From: Curtobacterium guangdongense
GTDB taxonomy: Bacteria; Actinomycetota; Actinomycetes; Actinomycetales; Microbacteriaceae
Assembly (NCBI RefSeq): GCF_049341845.1
Contig: NZ_JBMPIT010000001.1
Span: 62,001-126,000 of the forward strand
Length of the DNA: 64,000 nt
Direction: 5' to 3'
The translations under genes and the position numbers were made by a program. A model generated the notes under the pieces. It did not search any database. It was not told where the DNA came from and saw only the letters and a program-made list of their open reading frames with translations. Below, one piece after another: positions 27,389-35,323 of this stretch; position 1 is the first letter of the stretch, and each line of letters begins with the position of its first letter.

Positions 27389-28351
27389 TCAGGCCTTGAC
27401 GGACCCGGCCGCGAGGCCGGACTGCCAGGAGCGCTGGAGGAAGAGGAACGCGATCACGATCGGGATGATCGTGAGCAGCGATCCGGTGACGACGAGGTTG
27501 TAGATCGGGTGCGCGGAGACCCCGACGGCCTGGGCGCTCCACTGGTTCAGACCGACCGTGAGCGGGTAGAGCTTCGGGTCGCTGAGCATGATCAGGGGCA
27601 GGAAGTAGTTGTTCCAGGTCGCGACGACGGCGAACAGCAGGACCGTCACGACACCGGGCGCGAGGAGTCGCAGGGCGATGGTGAAGAAGATCCGGAACTC
27701 GCCGGCGCCGTCCATGCGGGCCGCCTCGATGACCTCGGTCGGGACCGCGTCGACCGCGTAGGTCCAGATGAGGTACATGCCGAACGGACTGATGAGCGAG
27801 GGCAGGATGATCGCCCACGGGGTGTTCGTCAGGCCCACGGCCGAGAAGAGCAGGAACGTCGGGACGGCGAGGGCCGTACCGGGGATCGCGATGGCACCGA
27901 GGACGATCGCGAAGACCGCGCGGCGCCCGGGGAACCGGAACTTCGCCATGCCGTAGCCCGCGACGGTCGCGAGCAGGGTCGCACCGCCCGCACCGACGAC
28001 GACGTAGAGCACGGTGTTGCCGAGCCACTGCAGGTAGATGCCGTTGTCGTAGGTGAGTGTCTCGCCGATGTTCTGGAAGAGCGAGAAGTCCGGGCCGAAC
28101 CAGAGACCGAACGTCGAGAGCAGGTCGGCCTGCGACTTCGTCGCGTTCACCACGAGGTAGAACAGCGGCAGCAGCGAGTAGACGGTGATGACGACCATCA
28201 CCACGAGCAGAAGCGGCGACTTGCGGGCGCGGGGACCGCGGCCCTTCGGGGCCGTCGTCTGACGGGAGGCACGGGTACGGCCCGCCCCGCTGCGTCCGCG
28301 GGTGGTCACCGCCTCCGTCACGGTCGGGGGCTGGGTGTCGACGGCGCTCAT
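27389..28351 (-). CDS. CUT1 sugar ABC transporter permease (MalG type)
   Basis: 320 residues from ATG 28351. After a basic N-terminus of about 45 residues (RGRSGAGRTRASRQ) come six membrane helices, the first LLLVVMVVITVYSLLPLFYLVV. The EAA loop reads EVIEAARMDGAGEFRIFFTIALRLLAPG. The C-terminus GLAAGSVKA is typical for this subunit. The ATG overlaps the stop of the partner permease by 4 bases. Confidence 0.94.
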   Translation of the reverse strand: MSAVDTQPPTVTEAVTTRGRSGAGRTRASRQTTAPKGRGPRARKSPLLLVVMVVITVYSLLPLFYLVVNATKSQADLLSTFGLWFGPDFSLFQNIGETLTYDNGIYLQWLGNTVLYVVVGAGGATLLATVAGYGMAKFRFPGRRAVFAIVLGAIAIPGTALAVPTFLLFSAVGLTNTPWAIILPSLISPFGMYLIWTYAVDAVPTEVIEAARMDGAGEFRIFFTIALRLLAPGVVTVLLFAVVATWNNYFLPLIMLSDPKLYPLTVGLNQWSAQAVGVSAHPIYNLVVTGSLLTIIPIVIAFLFLQRSWQSGLAAGSVKA

Positions 28352-29265
28352 CGGTTCTCCGCTCGGGTTCCGCGGACCTGCACGACGTAGGCGATCACGG
28401 CGGTGATGACGCCCATGACGATGGCGACGGTGGCGGAGTAGTTGAACTGCTGGCCACTGAAGGACAGCGAGTAGGCGTACATGTTCGGGGTGAAGGCGCT
28501 GCCGATGACGTTCGGGGCGAGGGTCTTCAGGAGGTTCGGCTCGTTGAAGAGCTGGAAGCTGCCGATGATCGAGAAGATCGTGGCGATGACGATCGATCCG
28601 CGGAGCGCCGGGATCTTGATGGACCAGACGGTGCGGAACGGGCCGGCGCCGTCGATCTCGGCGGCTTCGTACAGGTCGGTCGGGACCACGCGGAGTGCGG
28701 CGTAGAAGATCAGCATGTTGTAGCCGACGAACTCCCACGTGACGATGTTGCCGATCGACGCCAGGACCCAGTCGGGGCTGAACGGCTGGAGCAGGTCGAT
28801 GCCGAGCGCCCCGTTGATCGACCCGGTCAGGCCGAACTGGTTGCCGTAGATGAAGCCCCAGATGAGTGCGGCGACGACACCGGGGACCGCGTACGGCAGG
28901 AAGATCGCGATGCGGAAGAACGACGATGCCCAGAGCCGCGCACTGTCGAGCGCCAGGGCGGCGACGAGCGCGACGAACAGCATGATCGGGACCTGCACGA
29001 CGAGGAACAGGGCGACCCGGCCGAAGCCGGTCCAGAACTTGGCGTCCTGCAGGAGCTGCAGGTAGTTCGCCAGGCCGACGAACTGGTTGCCACCGACGAG
29101 CTGGTCGCGGAAGAGGCTGAGCCAGAGCGCGTAGCCGATCGGCACGATGAGCATCGCGGTCAGCACGACCACGAACGGGCCGACGAACATCCAGCCGGTC
29201 CACCGGGCACGCTGCCGACGTGGCCCGGACCGGGCGGCCGACCTGGCCTGCTCGAGCGTTGTCAT
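28348..29265 (-). CDS. CUT1 sugar ABC transporter permease (MalF type)
   Basis: 305 residues. Membrane helices begin with WMFVGPFVVVLTAMLIVPIGYALWLSLF. The EAA loop is DLYEAAEIDGAGPFRTVWSIKIPALRG. It is the first gene of the GH35 operon and lies downstream of the promoter/operator at 29315-29366, with the LacI gene divergent. No ATPase gene is present in the operon. Confidence 0.94.
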   Translation of the reverse strand: MTTLEQARSAARSGPRRQRARWTGWMFVGPFVVVLTAMLIVPIGYALWLSLFRDQLVGGNQFVGLANYLQLLQDAKFWTGFGRVALFLVVQVPIMLFVALVAALALDSARLWASSFFRIAIFLPYAVPGVVAALIWGFIYGNQFGLTGSINGALGIDLLQPFSPDWVLASIGNIVTWEFVGYNMLIFYAALRVVPTDLYEAAEIDGAGPFRTVWSIKIPALRGSIVIATIFSIIGSFQLFNEPNLLKTLAPNVIGSAFTPNMYAYSLSFSGQQFNYSATVAIVMGVITAVIAYVVQVRGTRAENR

Positions 29266-29314
29266 GGGACTCCTTCGTCTCGCGTCGACATCGCGTTCGC
29301 GGCGATGCGACCTG

Positions 29315-29366
29315 ATGTTGACGTCAACATCGTGGTCGAAGATAGCATGGCAACGTCAACATGCAA
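29315..29366 (-). promoter_or_regulatory. GH35 operon promoter with two operators
   Basis: On the minus strand, -35 TTGCAT (29366-29361), a 16-base spacer and -10 TATCTT (29344-29339) form a good promoter. The perfect 16-bp palindrome ATGTTGACGTCAACAT (29315-29330) lies at the expected transcription start. A variant copy, ATGGCAACGTCAACAT (29347-29362), occupies the spacer. Centres are 32 bp apart, three helical turns. The adjacent LacI gene is the likely source of the repressor. Confidence 0.8.
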
Positions 29367-29412
29367 CTGCGTGACAGAATCGTGATCGAAGCCGCACCAG
29401 GGACGTGAAGGG

Positions 29413-30447
29413 ATGCCCGCGATGACGACCGCCCCACCGGCCGGAGGACGAGCACCCTCGATGGCAGCGGTCGCCGACGCGGCCGGCGTCTCGATGCAGA
29501 CGGTGTCCCGCGTCGCCAGGGGCTTCGACAACGTGAGCCCCGAGACCCGCGATCGCGTCCAGCAGGCGATGACGTCACTCGGGTACCGCCCGAACCGAGC
29601 GGCCCGTGCCCTGCGCTCCGGGCACTTCCGGACGATCGGCGTGATCATGTTCACGCTCGCGTCGTTCGGGAACATGCGCACGCTCGAGGCGATCGCCGAC
29701 GCCGCGGGTGCCGCCGACTTCACGATCACGCTGCTCCCGATGGCGTCGCGCACGAAGGACGGCGTCCGCTCGGCGTTCTCGCGGCTGCAGGAGCAGGCGG
29801 TCGACGGTGTCGTGATCATCATCGAGTCGCACGTGATGGACACCGCAGAGGTCGTCCTGCCCGACGGTGTGCCCGTCGTGGTCATCGACTCGACCGGCAC
29901 CACCGATCATCCGGCGATCGACACCGACCAGGCACAGGGCGCCCGACTGGCGACGCAGCACCTGCTCGACCTCGGACACGAGACGGTCTGGCACGTGGCC
30001 GGCCCCGCGATGTCCTACTCCGCCGGAGGCCGTCGGGCCGCGTGGGAAGCGACGCTCACCGACGCTGGGCGGGCCGTCCCGCCCGTGTTCGAGGGCGACT
30101 GGGGCTCGACCTCCGGCTACCGCGCCGGGCTCGAGATCGCCCGTCGTCCCGAGATCACCGCGGTGTTCGCGGCGAACGACCAGACCGCCCTCGGCATCCT
30201 CCGCGCATGCCACGAGGTCGGTCGCTCGGTGCCGGGGTCGCTCAGCGTCGTCGGCTTCGACGACTCGCCGGAGTCCGACTCGTTCTGGCCGCCGCTCACC
30301 ACGGTGCACCAGTCCTTCGACGAGGTCGGCCGACGCGCGGTCAGCACGCTCCTCGGGCAGATCGCGGGGACAGCGGCGGTCGCGGCGACCGATCTCGTGC
30401 CGGTGTACCTCGTCGAACGTGCGAGCACGGCGGCCCCGTCGTCCTGA
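29413..30447 (+). CDS. LacI-family regulator of the GH35 operon
   Basis: 344 residues; ATG at 29413, with a second in-frame ATG at 29422. The HTH is MAAVADAAGVSMQTVSRVARGFDNV, followed by the hinge YRPNRAARALRSGHFRTIGVI. The effector domain contains VFAANDQTALGILRACHEVG and VVGFDDSPESDSFWPPLTTVHQSF. It is divergent from the permease genes of the GH35 operon and should bind the ATGTTGACGTCAACAT-type sites between them, probably released by galactose or a galactoside. The target is inferred from position and palindromes. Confidence 0.9.
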   Translation: MPAMTTAPPAGGRAPSMAAVADAAGVSMQTVSRVARGFDNVSPETRDRVQQAMTSLGYRPNRAARALRSGHFRTIGVIMFTLASFGNMRTLEAIADAAGAADFTITLLPMASRTKDGVRSAFSRLQEQAVDGVVIIIESHVMDTAEVVLPDGVPVVVIDSTGTTDHPAIDTDQAQGARLATQHLLDLGHETVWHVAGPAMSYSAGGRRAAWEATLTDAGRAVPPVFEGDWGSTSGYRAGLEIARRPEITAVFAANDQTALGILRACHEVGRSVPGSLSVVGFDDSPESDSFWPPLTTVHQSFDEVGRRAVSTLLGQIAGTAAVAATDLVPVYLVERASTAAPSS

Positions 30448-30460
30448 TCCGGCTGGCGCG

Positions 30461-30988
30461 TCACTCGAGCGACGCGACGCCCCGTCGGAGCACGTCGCGC
30501 GCGGCACGCGCCCGCGGGATCACCCACACCGCGCTCCACGTCGCGAGCCCCGCCCACAACGCGAGCAGGATCGCGGTGAGCACAGGCGGCTGCTGGTCAC
30601 GCATCGACCACGTCATCGCTCCCCAGCACACCGCGAGCACGATCTTCCCCCAGCCCGCGACCAGTTTGTCGGCCTCGGCCTGCACGAGCGGGATCCACAC
30701 CGACGCGGGGACACCGGCGGGCACCTCGCCCTCGGCCACCCACCGCTGCACCGCGACGACGCGCTCGTAGCCGCCCCCGAGACGCCAGGAGCGCACGGTC
30801 AGGAACGCCCCGATCGCTGCACCGGCGGCACCGACGGGGATCGCGACGGCGACGAGCACCCCCGTCGTCGCACCGGCCCACGGCGACACCAGGAGCATCA
30901 CGAGCACGACGGCGAAGGCCGCCCCGGCGACGCCGGAGCCAACCAGCCGCATCCGGCCGGCCTCATCGATCAGTCCGACGCCACGCAT
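30461..30988 (-). CDS. Membrane protein of unknown function
   Basis: 175 residues with four predicted membrane helices: two in the N-terminal third (AGAAFAVVLVMLLVSPWAG and VLVAVAIPVGAAGAAIGAFL) and two near the C-terminus (IVLAVCWGAMTWSM and ILLALWAGLATWSAVWVIP). The cytoplasmic or external loop between them is amphipathic (WVAEGEVPAGVPASVWIPLVQAEADKLVAGWG). I do not recognise the family. It converges with the LacI gene, with only 13 bases between the two stops. Confidence 0.75.
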   Translation of the reverse strand: MRGVGLIDEAGRMRLVGSGVAGAAFAVVLVMLLVSPWAGATTGVLVAVAIPVGAAGAAIGAFLTVRSWRLGGGYERVVAVQRWVAEGEVPAGVPASVWIPLVQAEADKLVAGWGKIVLAVCWGAMTWSMRDQQPPVLTAILLALWAGLATWSAVWVIPRARAARDVLRRGVASLE

Positions 30989-31173
30989 GCCCTGGACGGT
31001 ACCCGCTCCGGACTGGGCCCACGGAGCCGGTCCCGGGGCGACGCGCCAGCGGCGGCCCGGCCGTGCCGACGGGGAGAGGCTCGTGGCAGTCCGGCACCGA
31101 GCCTCCCGCCCGGCGCCCCGCGCGTTCCGGCGCCTGGCGCGCGTTCCGACCCACCGCGCCCGCCATGGAAAAC

Positions 31174-31222
31174 CGAAACGCGCGTAGGAGGTCGGAAAAA
31201 CCGACCTCCTACGCGCGTTTCG
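31174..31222. terminator. Perfect 22-bp hairpin of the CGCGCGTAGGAGG family
   Basis: Arms 31174-31195 and 31201-31222 pair perfectly over 22 bases around an AAAAA loop. A partial third copy (ACCTCTTACGCGCG) follows at 31223-31236. It stands just after the GH51 stop and probably ends that transcript. The rest of 30989-31250 shows an imperfect GGGAGGC-type hairpin near 31071-31110 and no gene. Confidence 0.8.
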
Positions 31223-31250
31223 ACCTCTTACGCGCGGAAGCGCCCGCCGG

Positions 31251-32753
31251 CTACCCGATCGAGAGCGCCGTCCAGCTCACCGGGGGGAGCTCGATCGTGA
31301 CGGTGTCGCCCTCGCGGCGAGCCGATTCGTTCGTGCGGAGCCCGACACGCGACGTGTTCGCCAGGTCGTTGACCGCGTGCAGGTCGTCGTCCCAGACACC
31401 CTCGGCGTGCACGTCACCCTCGACGGACAGCCCCGAGAGGTCGATCGTGACCGTCGTGCTCTCGGACGGGTGGCGGTTCACCAGGAACACCGCCGCCTTG
31501 CCGTCCTCGATCGTCGCGGCGGAGTCGACCACGGGGACCTGCCCGTACGTGCCCCCGTCGACGGTGTCGCCCGATGCGATGACCTGCAGCGAGGTGCCGT
31601 GGGCCAGGCGGGAGGTGAGCGAGAACGGGAAGAACGTGGTCTGGCGCCATGCCTCACCACCGGGCTCGGTCATGATCGGGCCGATCACGTTCACGAGCTG
31701 CGCGATCGACGCCGATGCGACACGGTCCGCGTGGCGCAGCAGCGAGATGAGCAGCCCGCCGACCACGACGGCATCGGCGACGGTGTAGACGTCCTCGAGC
31801 AGACGCGGCGCGACCGGCCACTCGTCGAGCGTGAACTCCTTCTGCATCTCGTTCCACTTCGAGATGGACCAGACGTTCCACTCGTCGAACGAGATGTCGA
31901 TGCGCTTGTCGGACTTCTTGTGCGCCTGCACGTGGTCGGCAGCGGTCGTGACCGTGTCGATGAAGCGGTCCATGTTGACGCCCGATGCCAGGAAGGTGGC
32001 GAGGTCGTCGCCCTCCTCGTAGTACGCGTGCGCGGAGATGTAGTCGACGTCGTCGTAGGCGTGCTCGAGGACGGTGCGCTCCCACTCCCCGAACGTCGGC
32101 ATCGACGCACCGGACGACCCGCAGATGACGAGTTCGAGGTCCGGCTGGATCTGGCGCATGCCCTTCGCCGTCATCGCGGCGAGCTTGCCGTAGTCGTCGG
32201 CGTTCTTGTGGCCGAGCTGCCACGGCCCGTCCATCTCGTTGCCGAGGCACCACATGGTGACGCCGAACGGTTCCTCGCGCCCGTTGCGCTTGCGCTCCTC
32301 GGAACGGGCGGTCCCGCCGGGGATGTTCGCGTACTCGAGCAGCTCGATGGCCGCCTCGGTGCCGCGGGTGCCGAGGTTGACGGCGAGCATCATCTCGGAG
32401 CCGACGGAGTCGAGCCACTGCTGGAACTCGTGGAGGCCCACCTCGTTCGTCTCGGTCGAGTGCCAGGCGAGGTCGAGTCGGCGCGGACGCTGGTCGACCG
32501 GGCCGACGCCGTCCTCCCACTTGTAGCCGGAGACGAAGTTGCCGCCGGGGTAGCGGATCGTGGTGACGCCGAGCTCCTTGACGAGCTCGATGACGTCCTT
32601 GCGGAAGCCGTGCTCGTCGGCGCTTTCGTGCGCGGGTTCGTGGATGCCGTCGTAGACGTGGCGTCCGAGGTGCTCGACGAAGCCACCGAACAGCCGGCGG
32701 CGCACGGGCCCCACCGTGAACGCGGAGTCGAGGACGAGGTGTGTGCGGGGCAT
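31251..32753 (-). CDS. abfA: GH51 alpha-L-arabinofuranosidase
   Basis: 500 residues. It removes alpha-L-arabinofuranosyl side groups from arabinan, arabinoxylan or arabinogalactan fragments. The start RRLFGGFVEHLGRHVYDGIHEP and TTIRYPGGNFVSGYKWEDGVGP are GH51 signatures. The acid/base Glu173 is in CLGNEMDGPWQ and the nucleophile Glu291 in DISFDEWNVW. The C-terminal jellyroll covers the last 120 or so residues. No signal peptide, so it is cytoplasmic. It is divergent from a CUT1 importer, and two GTGAGCGCTCAC operators lie between them. Confidence 0.96.
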   Translation of the reverse strand: MPRTHLVLDSAFTVGPVRRRLFGGFVEHLGRHVYDGIHEPAHESADEHGFRKDVIELVKELGVTTIRYPGGNFVSGYKWEDGVGPVDQRPRRLDLAWHSTETNEVGLHEFQQWLDSVGSEMMLAVNLGTRGTEAAIELLEYANIPGGTARSEERKRNGREEPFGVTMWCLGNEMDGPWQLGHKNADDYGKLAAMTAKGMRQIQPDLELVICGSSGASMPTFGEWERTVLEHAYDDVDYISAHAYYEEGDDLATFLASGVNMDRFIDTVTTAADHVQAHKKSDKRIDISFDEWNVWSISKWNEMQKEFTLDEWPVAPRLLEDVYTVADAVVVGGLLISLLRHADRVASASIAQLVNVIGPIMTEPGGEAWRQTTFFPFSLTSRLAHGTSLQVIASGDTVDGGTYGQVPVVDSAATIEDGKAAVFLVNRHPSESTTVTIDLSGLSVEGDVHAEGVWDDDLHAVNDLANTSRVGLRTNESARREGDTVTIELPPVSWTALSIG

Positions 32754-32807
32754 GGATCTCCTTCGATCTGCTGGGCATCAGGCGTTCAGTGGCGGCCCGA
32801 CTCGAAA

Positions 32808-32819
32808 GTGAGCGCTCAC
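32808..32819. promoter_or_regulatory. Arabinose-regulon operator on the GH51 side
   Basis: Perfect palindrome GTGAGCGCTCAC, 55 bases upstream of the abfA start. On the minus strand ACGGAT lies 2 bases before it and may be the -10 box. The partner site at 32889 is 81 bp away, a distance that could allow looping by a tetrameric repressor. Confidence 0.8.
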
Positions 32820-32882
32820 CCATCCGTAACGCTACCGGTATCCACGGCAGCGCGAAAGGGCTGGCGCATCATCGTGTCGCGG

Positions 32883-32900
32883 GCTAATGTGAGCGCTCAC
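32883..32900 (+). promoter_or_regulatory. Operator and -10 box of the GH51-linked importer
   Basis: GCTAAT (32883-32888) is a good -10 candidate and is followed directly by the palindrome GTGAGCGCTCAC (32889-32900). The layout equals that at 15413-15430 and at 7610-7627. The -35 is weak (CTGGCG near 32861). Confidence 0.8.
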
Positions 32901-32952
32901 GGAGCACCTGCCCTGGTGCTCTCAGCCCGGCCCATCCCGATGGAGTGATGCC

Positions 32953-34320
32953 ATGCCGAACCGACCCGTCCCACCCGTCCCACAGCTGCGAGGCGGTGCC
33001 TTCACCCGACGGAGCCTCCTCGCGGCCGGTGCCGCAGCGGCCACCGTGCTCCCCCTCGCCGCGTGCTCCAGCCCGATCGCGGCAGGCCTCGCCGGCAGCG
33101 CGCTCAACCCCGAGACGCTCGTCTTCTGGAACCTCTTCGGCGGCGGCGACGGCGCCCGTATGCAGGAGATGGAACGCGGGTACGCCAAGCAGCACGGCGG
33201 ATCCAGCTCGCTGCAGGCGACGACGTTCGCGTGGGGCAACCCGTACTACTCGAAGGTCACACTGGCCACCGTCGGGAACAAGCCGCCGGACGTCGCGATC
33301 TCCCACCTGACGCGTGCGAAGCCCCTCTGGGACGGCGACCTGCTCGACCCGATCACGTCCGACGACCTCGCCGGTGTCGGACTCGCTGCGAGCGACTTCA
33401 ACCAGAAGGCCTGGACGGCGCAGAAGACGGACGGCAAGAACATCTGCGTGCCGCTCGACACCCACCCGTTCGTGCTCTTCTACAACGTTGACGTCTGCCA
33501 GAAGGCCGGCCTGCTCGACGGTGACGGCAAGCTCAAGGACCTCACCGGGCTGGAGGCGTTCGAGAGTGCCCTCGCCGCGGTCGCGAAGGTGACGGGCGGC
33601 ACCGCGCTCAACGTCGCGAACGTCAGCGAGATCGCGACCCCGTGGCGCTTCTTCTGGACGATGTACAACCAGATCGAGGGCGCGACGCCGTTCATCAGCG
33701 ACGGCGGCGCGAAGCTCACCGTCAACGAGGACGCGTACACGAAGGTCACCGAGATGACCCAGAAGTGGGTGAAGAACGGCTGGCTGAACAAGGGCCTCGA
33801 CTACGCCACCGCCCAGACCCTGATGTTCACCGGCAAGGCCGGCTTCTTCATGCAGGGCGAGTGGGAGATCAGCACGGCGCAGTCGATCAAGGGCCTGAAG
33901 TTCGGCATGGCGCCGATCCCGCAGCTCTTCGACAAGCCGGCGACCCAGGCCGACTCGCACACCTTCATCCTGCCGCGGAAGGACCGCACACCCGAGCAGA
34001 AGAAGGCCGCGATGCTGTTCATCAAGCAGATGCTCGAGCAGAGCATGACGTGGGCGCAGGGCGGCCACGTCCCGGCGTACCTGCCGACGTACGACAGCTC
34101 CGCGTACAAGGAGCTCACGCCGCAGTCGAACTACGCATCCGCTGCCGAGACCGCCGTGTTCGACGACGCCGCCTGGTACGGCGGATCCGGTTCCACGTTC
34201 GAGAACACCGTCGGCGCACAGCTCGCACTCGTCCAGCAGGGCTCGAGCTCCCCCGCCGCAGCCATGAGCGCGATCAAGTCGCAACTGTCGACGTACCTCA
34301 ACACCCCGAGCCCGCTGTGA
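32953..34320 (+). CDS. CUT1 sugar-binding lipoprotein (GH51-linked importer)
   Basis: 455 residues. The N-terminus FTRRSLLAAGAAAATVLPLAAC has a Tat-like twin arginine and a lipobox (LAAC). The mature part is an SBP_bac_1 domain (ETLVFWNLFGGGDGARMQEMERGYAKQH, PPDVAISHLTRAKPL, FMQGEWEISTAQSIKGLKFGMAPIPQ). Operator and position opposite abfA suggest that it binds arabinose-containing oligosaccharides. It is the first gene of a three-gene importer operon. Confidence 0.92.
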   Translation: MPNRPVPPVPQLRGGAFTRRSLLAAGAAAATVLPLAACSSPIAAGLAGSALNPETLVFWNLFGGGDGARMQEMERGYAKQHGGSSSLQATTFAWGNPYYSKVTLATVGNKPPDVAISHLTRAKPLWDGDLLDPITSDDLAGVGLAASDFNQKAWTAQKTDGKNICVPLDTHPFVLFYNVDVCQKAGLLDGDGKLKDLTGLEAFESALAAVAKVTGGTALNVANVSEIATPWRFFWTMYNQIEGATPFISDGGAKLTVNEDAYTKVTEMTQKWVKNGWLNKGLDYATAQTLMFTGKAGFFMQGEWEISTAQSIKGLKFGMAPIPQLFDKPATQADSHTFILPRKDRTPEQKKAAMLFIKQMLEQSMTWAQGGHVPAYLPTYDSSAYKELTPQSNYASAAETAVFDDAAWYGGSGSTFENTVGAQLALVQQGSSSPAAAMSAIKSQLSTYLNTPSPL

Positions 34321-34356
34321 GCGGCGACGTGAACACCCCGCGAAAGGCACGATGAC

Positions 34357-35322
34357 GTGACTGCAGCACCAGTCCTCACCCGTCCCACGGGAGCGGCCAC
34401 CGCTCCCCGTCGAGTCCGCACCTACCGCACCAGCCTCACCCGCGGCCAGGGCCGCAGCGGCTGGCTCTTCCTCGCCCCGTTCGGCCTGTTCTACCTGGCC
34501 TTCCTGCTCGGACCGACGATCTGGATGATCGTCACGAGCTTCTTCAACACCTCGACCGTCCGCACGGGCCTCGGCAGCTTCGCCGGGTTCGCGAACTACG
34601 CGGAGATGCTCGGCCGCGCCGACTTCTGGTCGTCGCTCTGGCACACCCTGCAGTTCACGCTGTACACGACGCCGCCGCTCGTCATCCTGGCGTTCGTCTT
34701 CGCCGTGCTGACGAACCGGATGAACCGCGGCCAGTGGTTCTTCCGGCTGGCGTTCTTCCTGCCCTTCATCCTGCCGTCGGCGACCATCTCGCTCATCTGG
34801 GTGTTCATCTTCACGCCGAGCACCGGCCTGTGGGCGAGCGTCCAGTCCCTGCTCGGGATGACCCCGGGTGCCGGTGTGCTGGCGAGCCCGAACACCGCCA
34901 TGATCGGCGTCGCGATCGCCACCGTGTGGTGGACCCTCGGGTTCAACTTCGTGCTGTACCTGGCGGGTCTGCAGGAGATCCCCCGCGAGCTGTACGAGGC
35001 CGCCGCCGTCGACGGCGCGTCGAGCTGGCAGCAGATCAAGTCGATCACGCTGCCGCTCCTCGGCCGGACGACGACGCTCGTCATCCTGCTGCAGATCATC
35101 GCCAGCCTGAAGATCTTCGACCAGGTGTACCTGATGACGAACGGCGGGCCCGGTATCTCGACCCAGGTCTCGCTGCAGCTCATCACCGGCGTCGGCTTCA
35201 CCGACAACCGGCTCGGTGCGGCATCGGCCGCGTCGGTGCTCCTGTTCATCGTGATCGTCGCGATCGCGGTCATCCGGCAGATCGTCGAACGCGCTGCCGC
35301 CAAGCGAGAGATCGGGGCCTGA
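34357..35322 (+). CDS. CUT1 sugar ABC transporter permease (MalF type)
   Basis: 321 residues from GTG 34357, with GAAAGG upstream. Helices begin with GWLFLAPFGLFYLAFLLGPTIWMIV. The EAA loop is ELYEAAAVDGASSWQQIKSITLPLLGR, and YLMTNGGPGISTQV follows as in other MalF-type permeases. It partners the permease starting one base after its stop. Confidence 0.94.
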   Translation: MTAAPVLTRPTGAATAPRRVRTYRTSLTRGQGRSGWLFLAPFGLFYLAFLLGPTIWMIVTSFFNTSTVRTGLGSFAGFANYAEMLGRADFWSSLWHTLQFTLYTTPPLVILAFVFAVLTNRMNRGQWFFRLAFFLPFILPSATISLIWVFIFTPSTGLWASVQSLLGMTPGAGVLASPNTAMIGVAIATVWWTLGFNFVLYLAGLQEIPRELYEAAAVDGASSWQQIKSITLPLLGRTTTLVILLQIIASLKIFDQVYLMTNGGPGISTQVSLQLITGVGFTDNRLGAASAASVLLFIVIVAIAVIRQIVERAAAKREIGA

Positions 35323-35323
35323 C

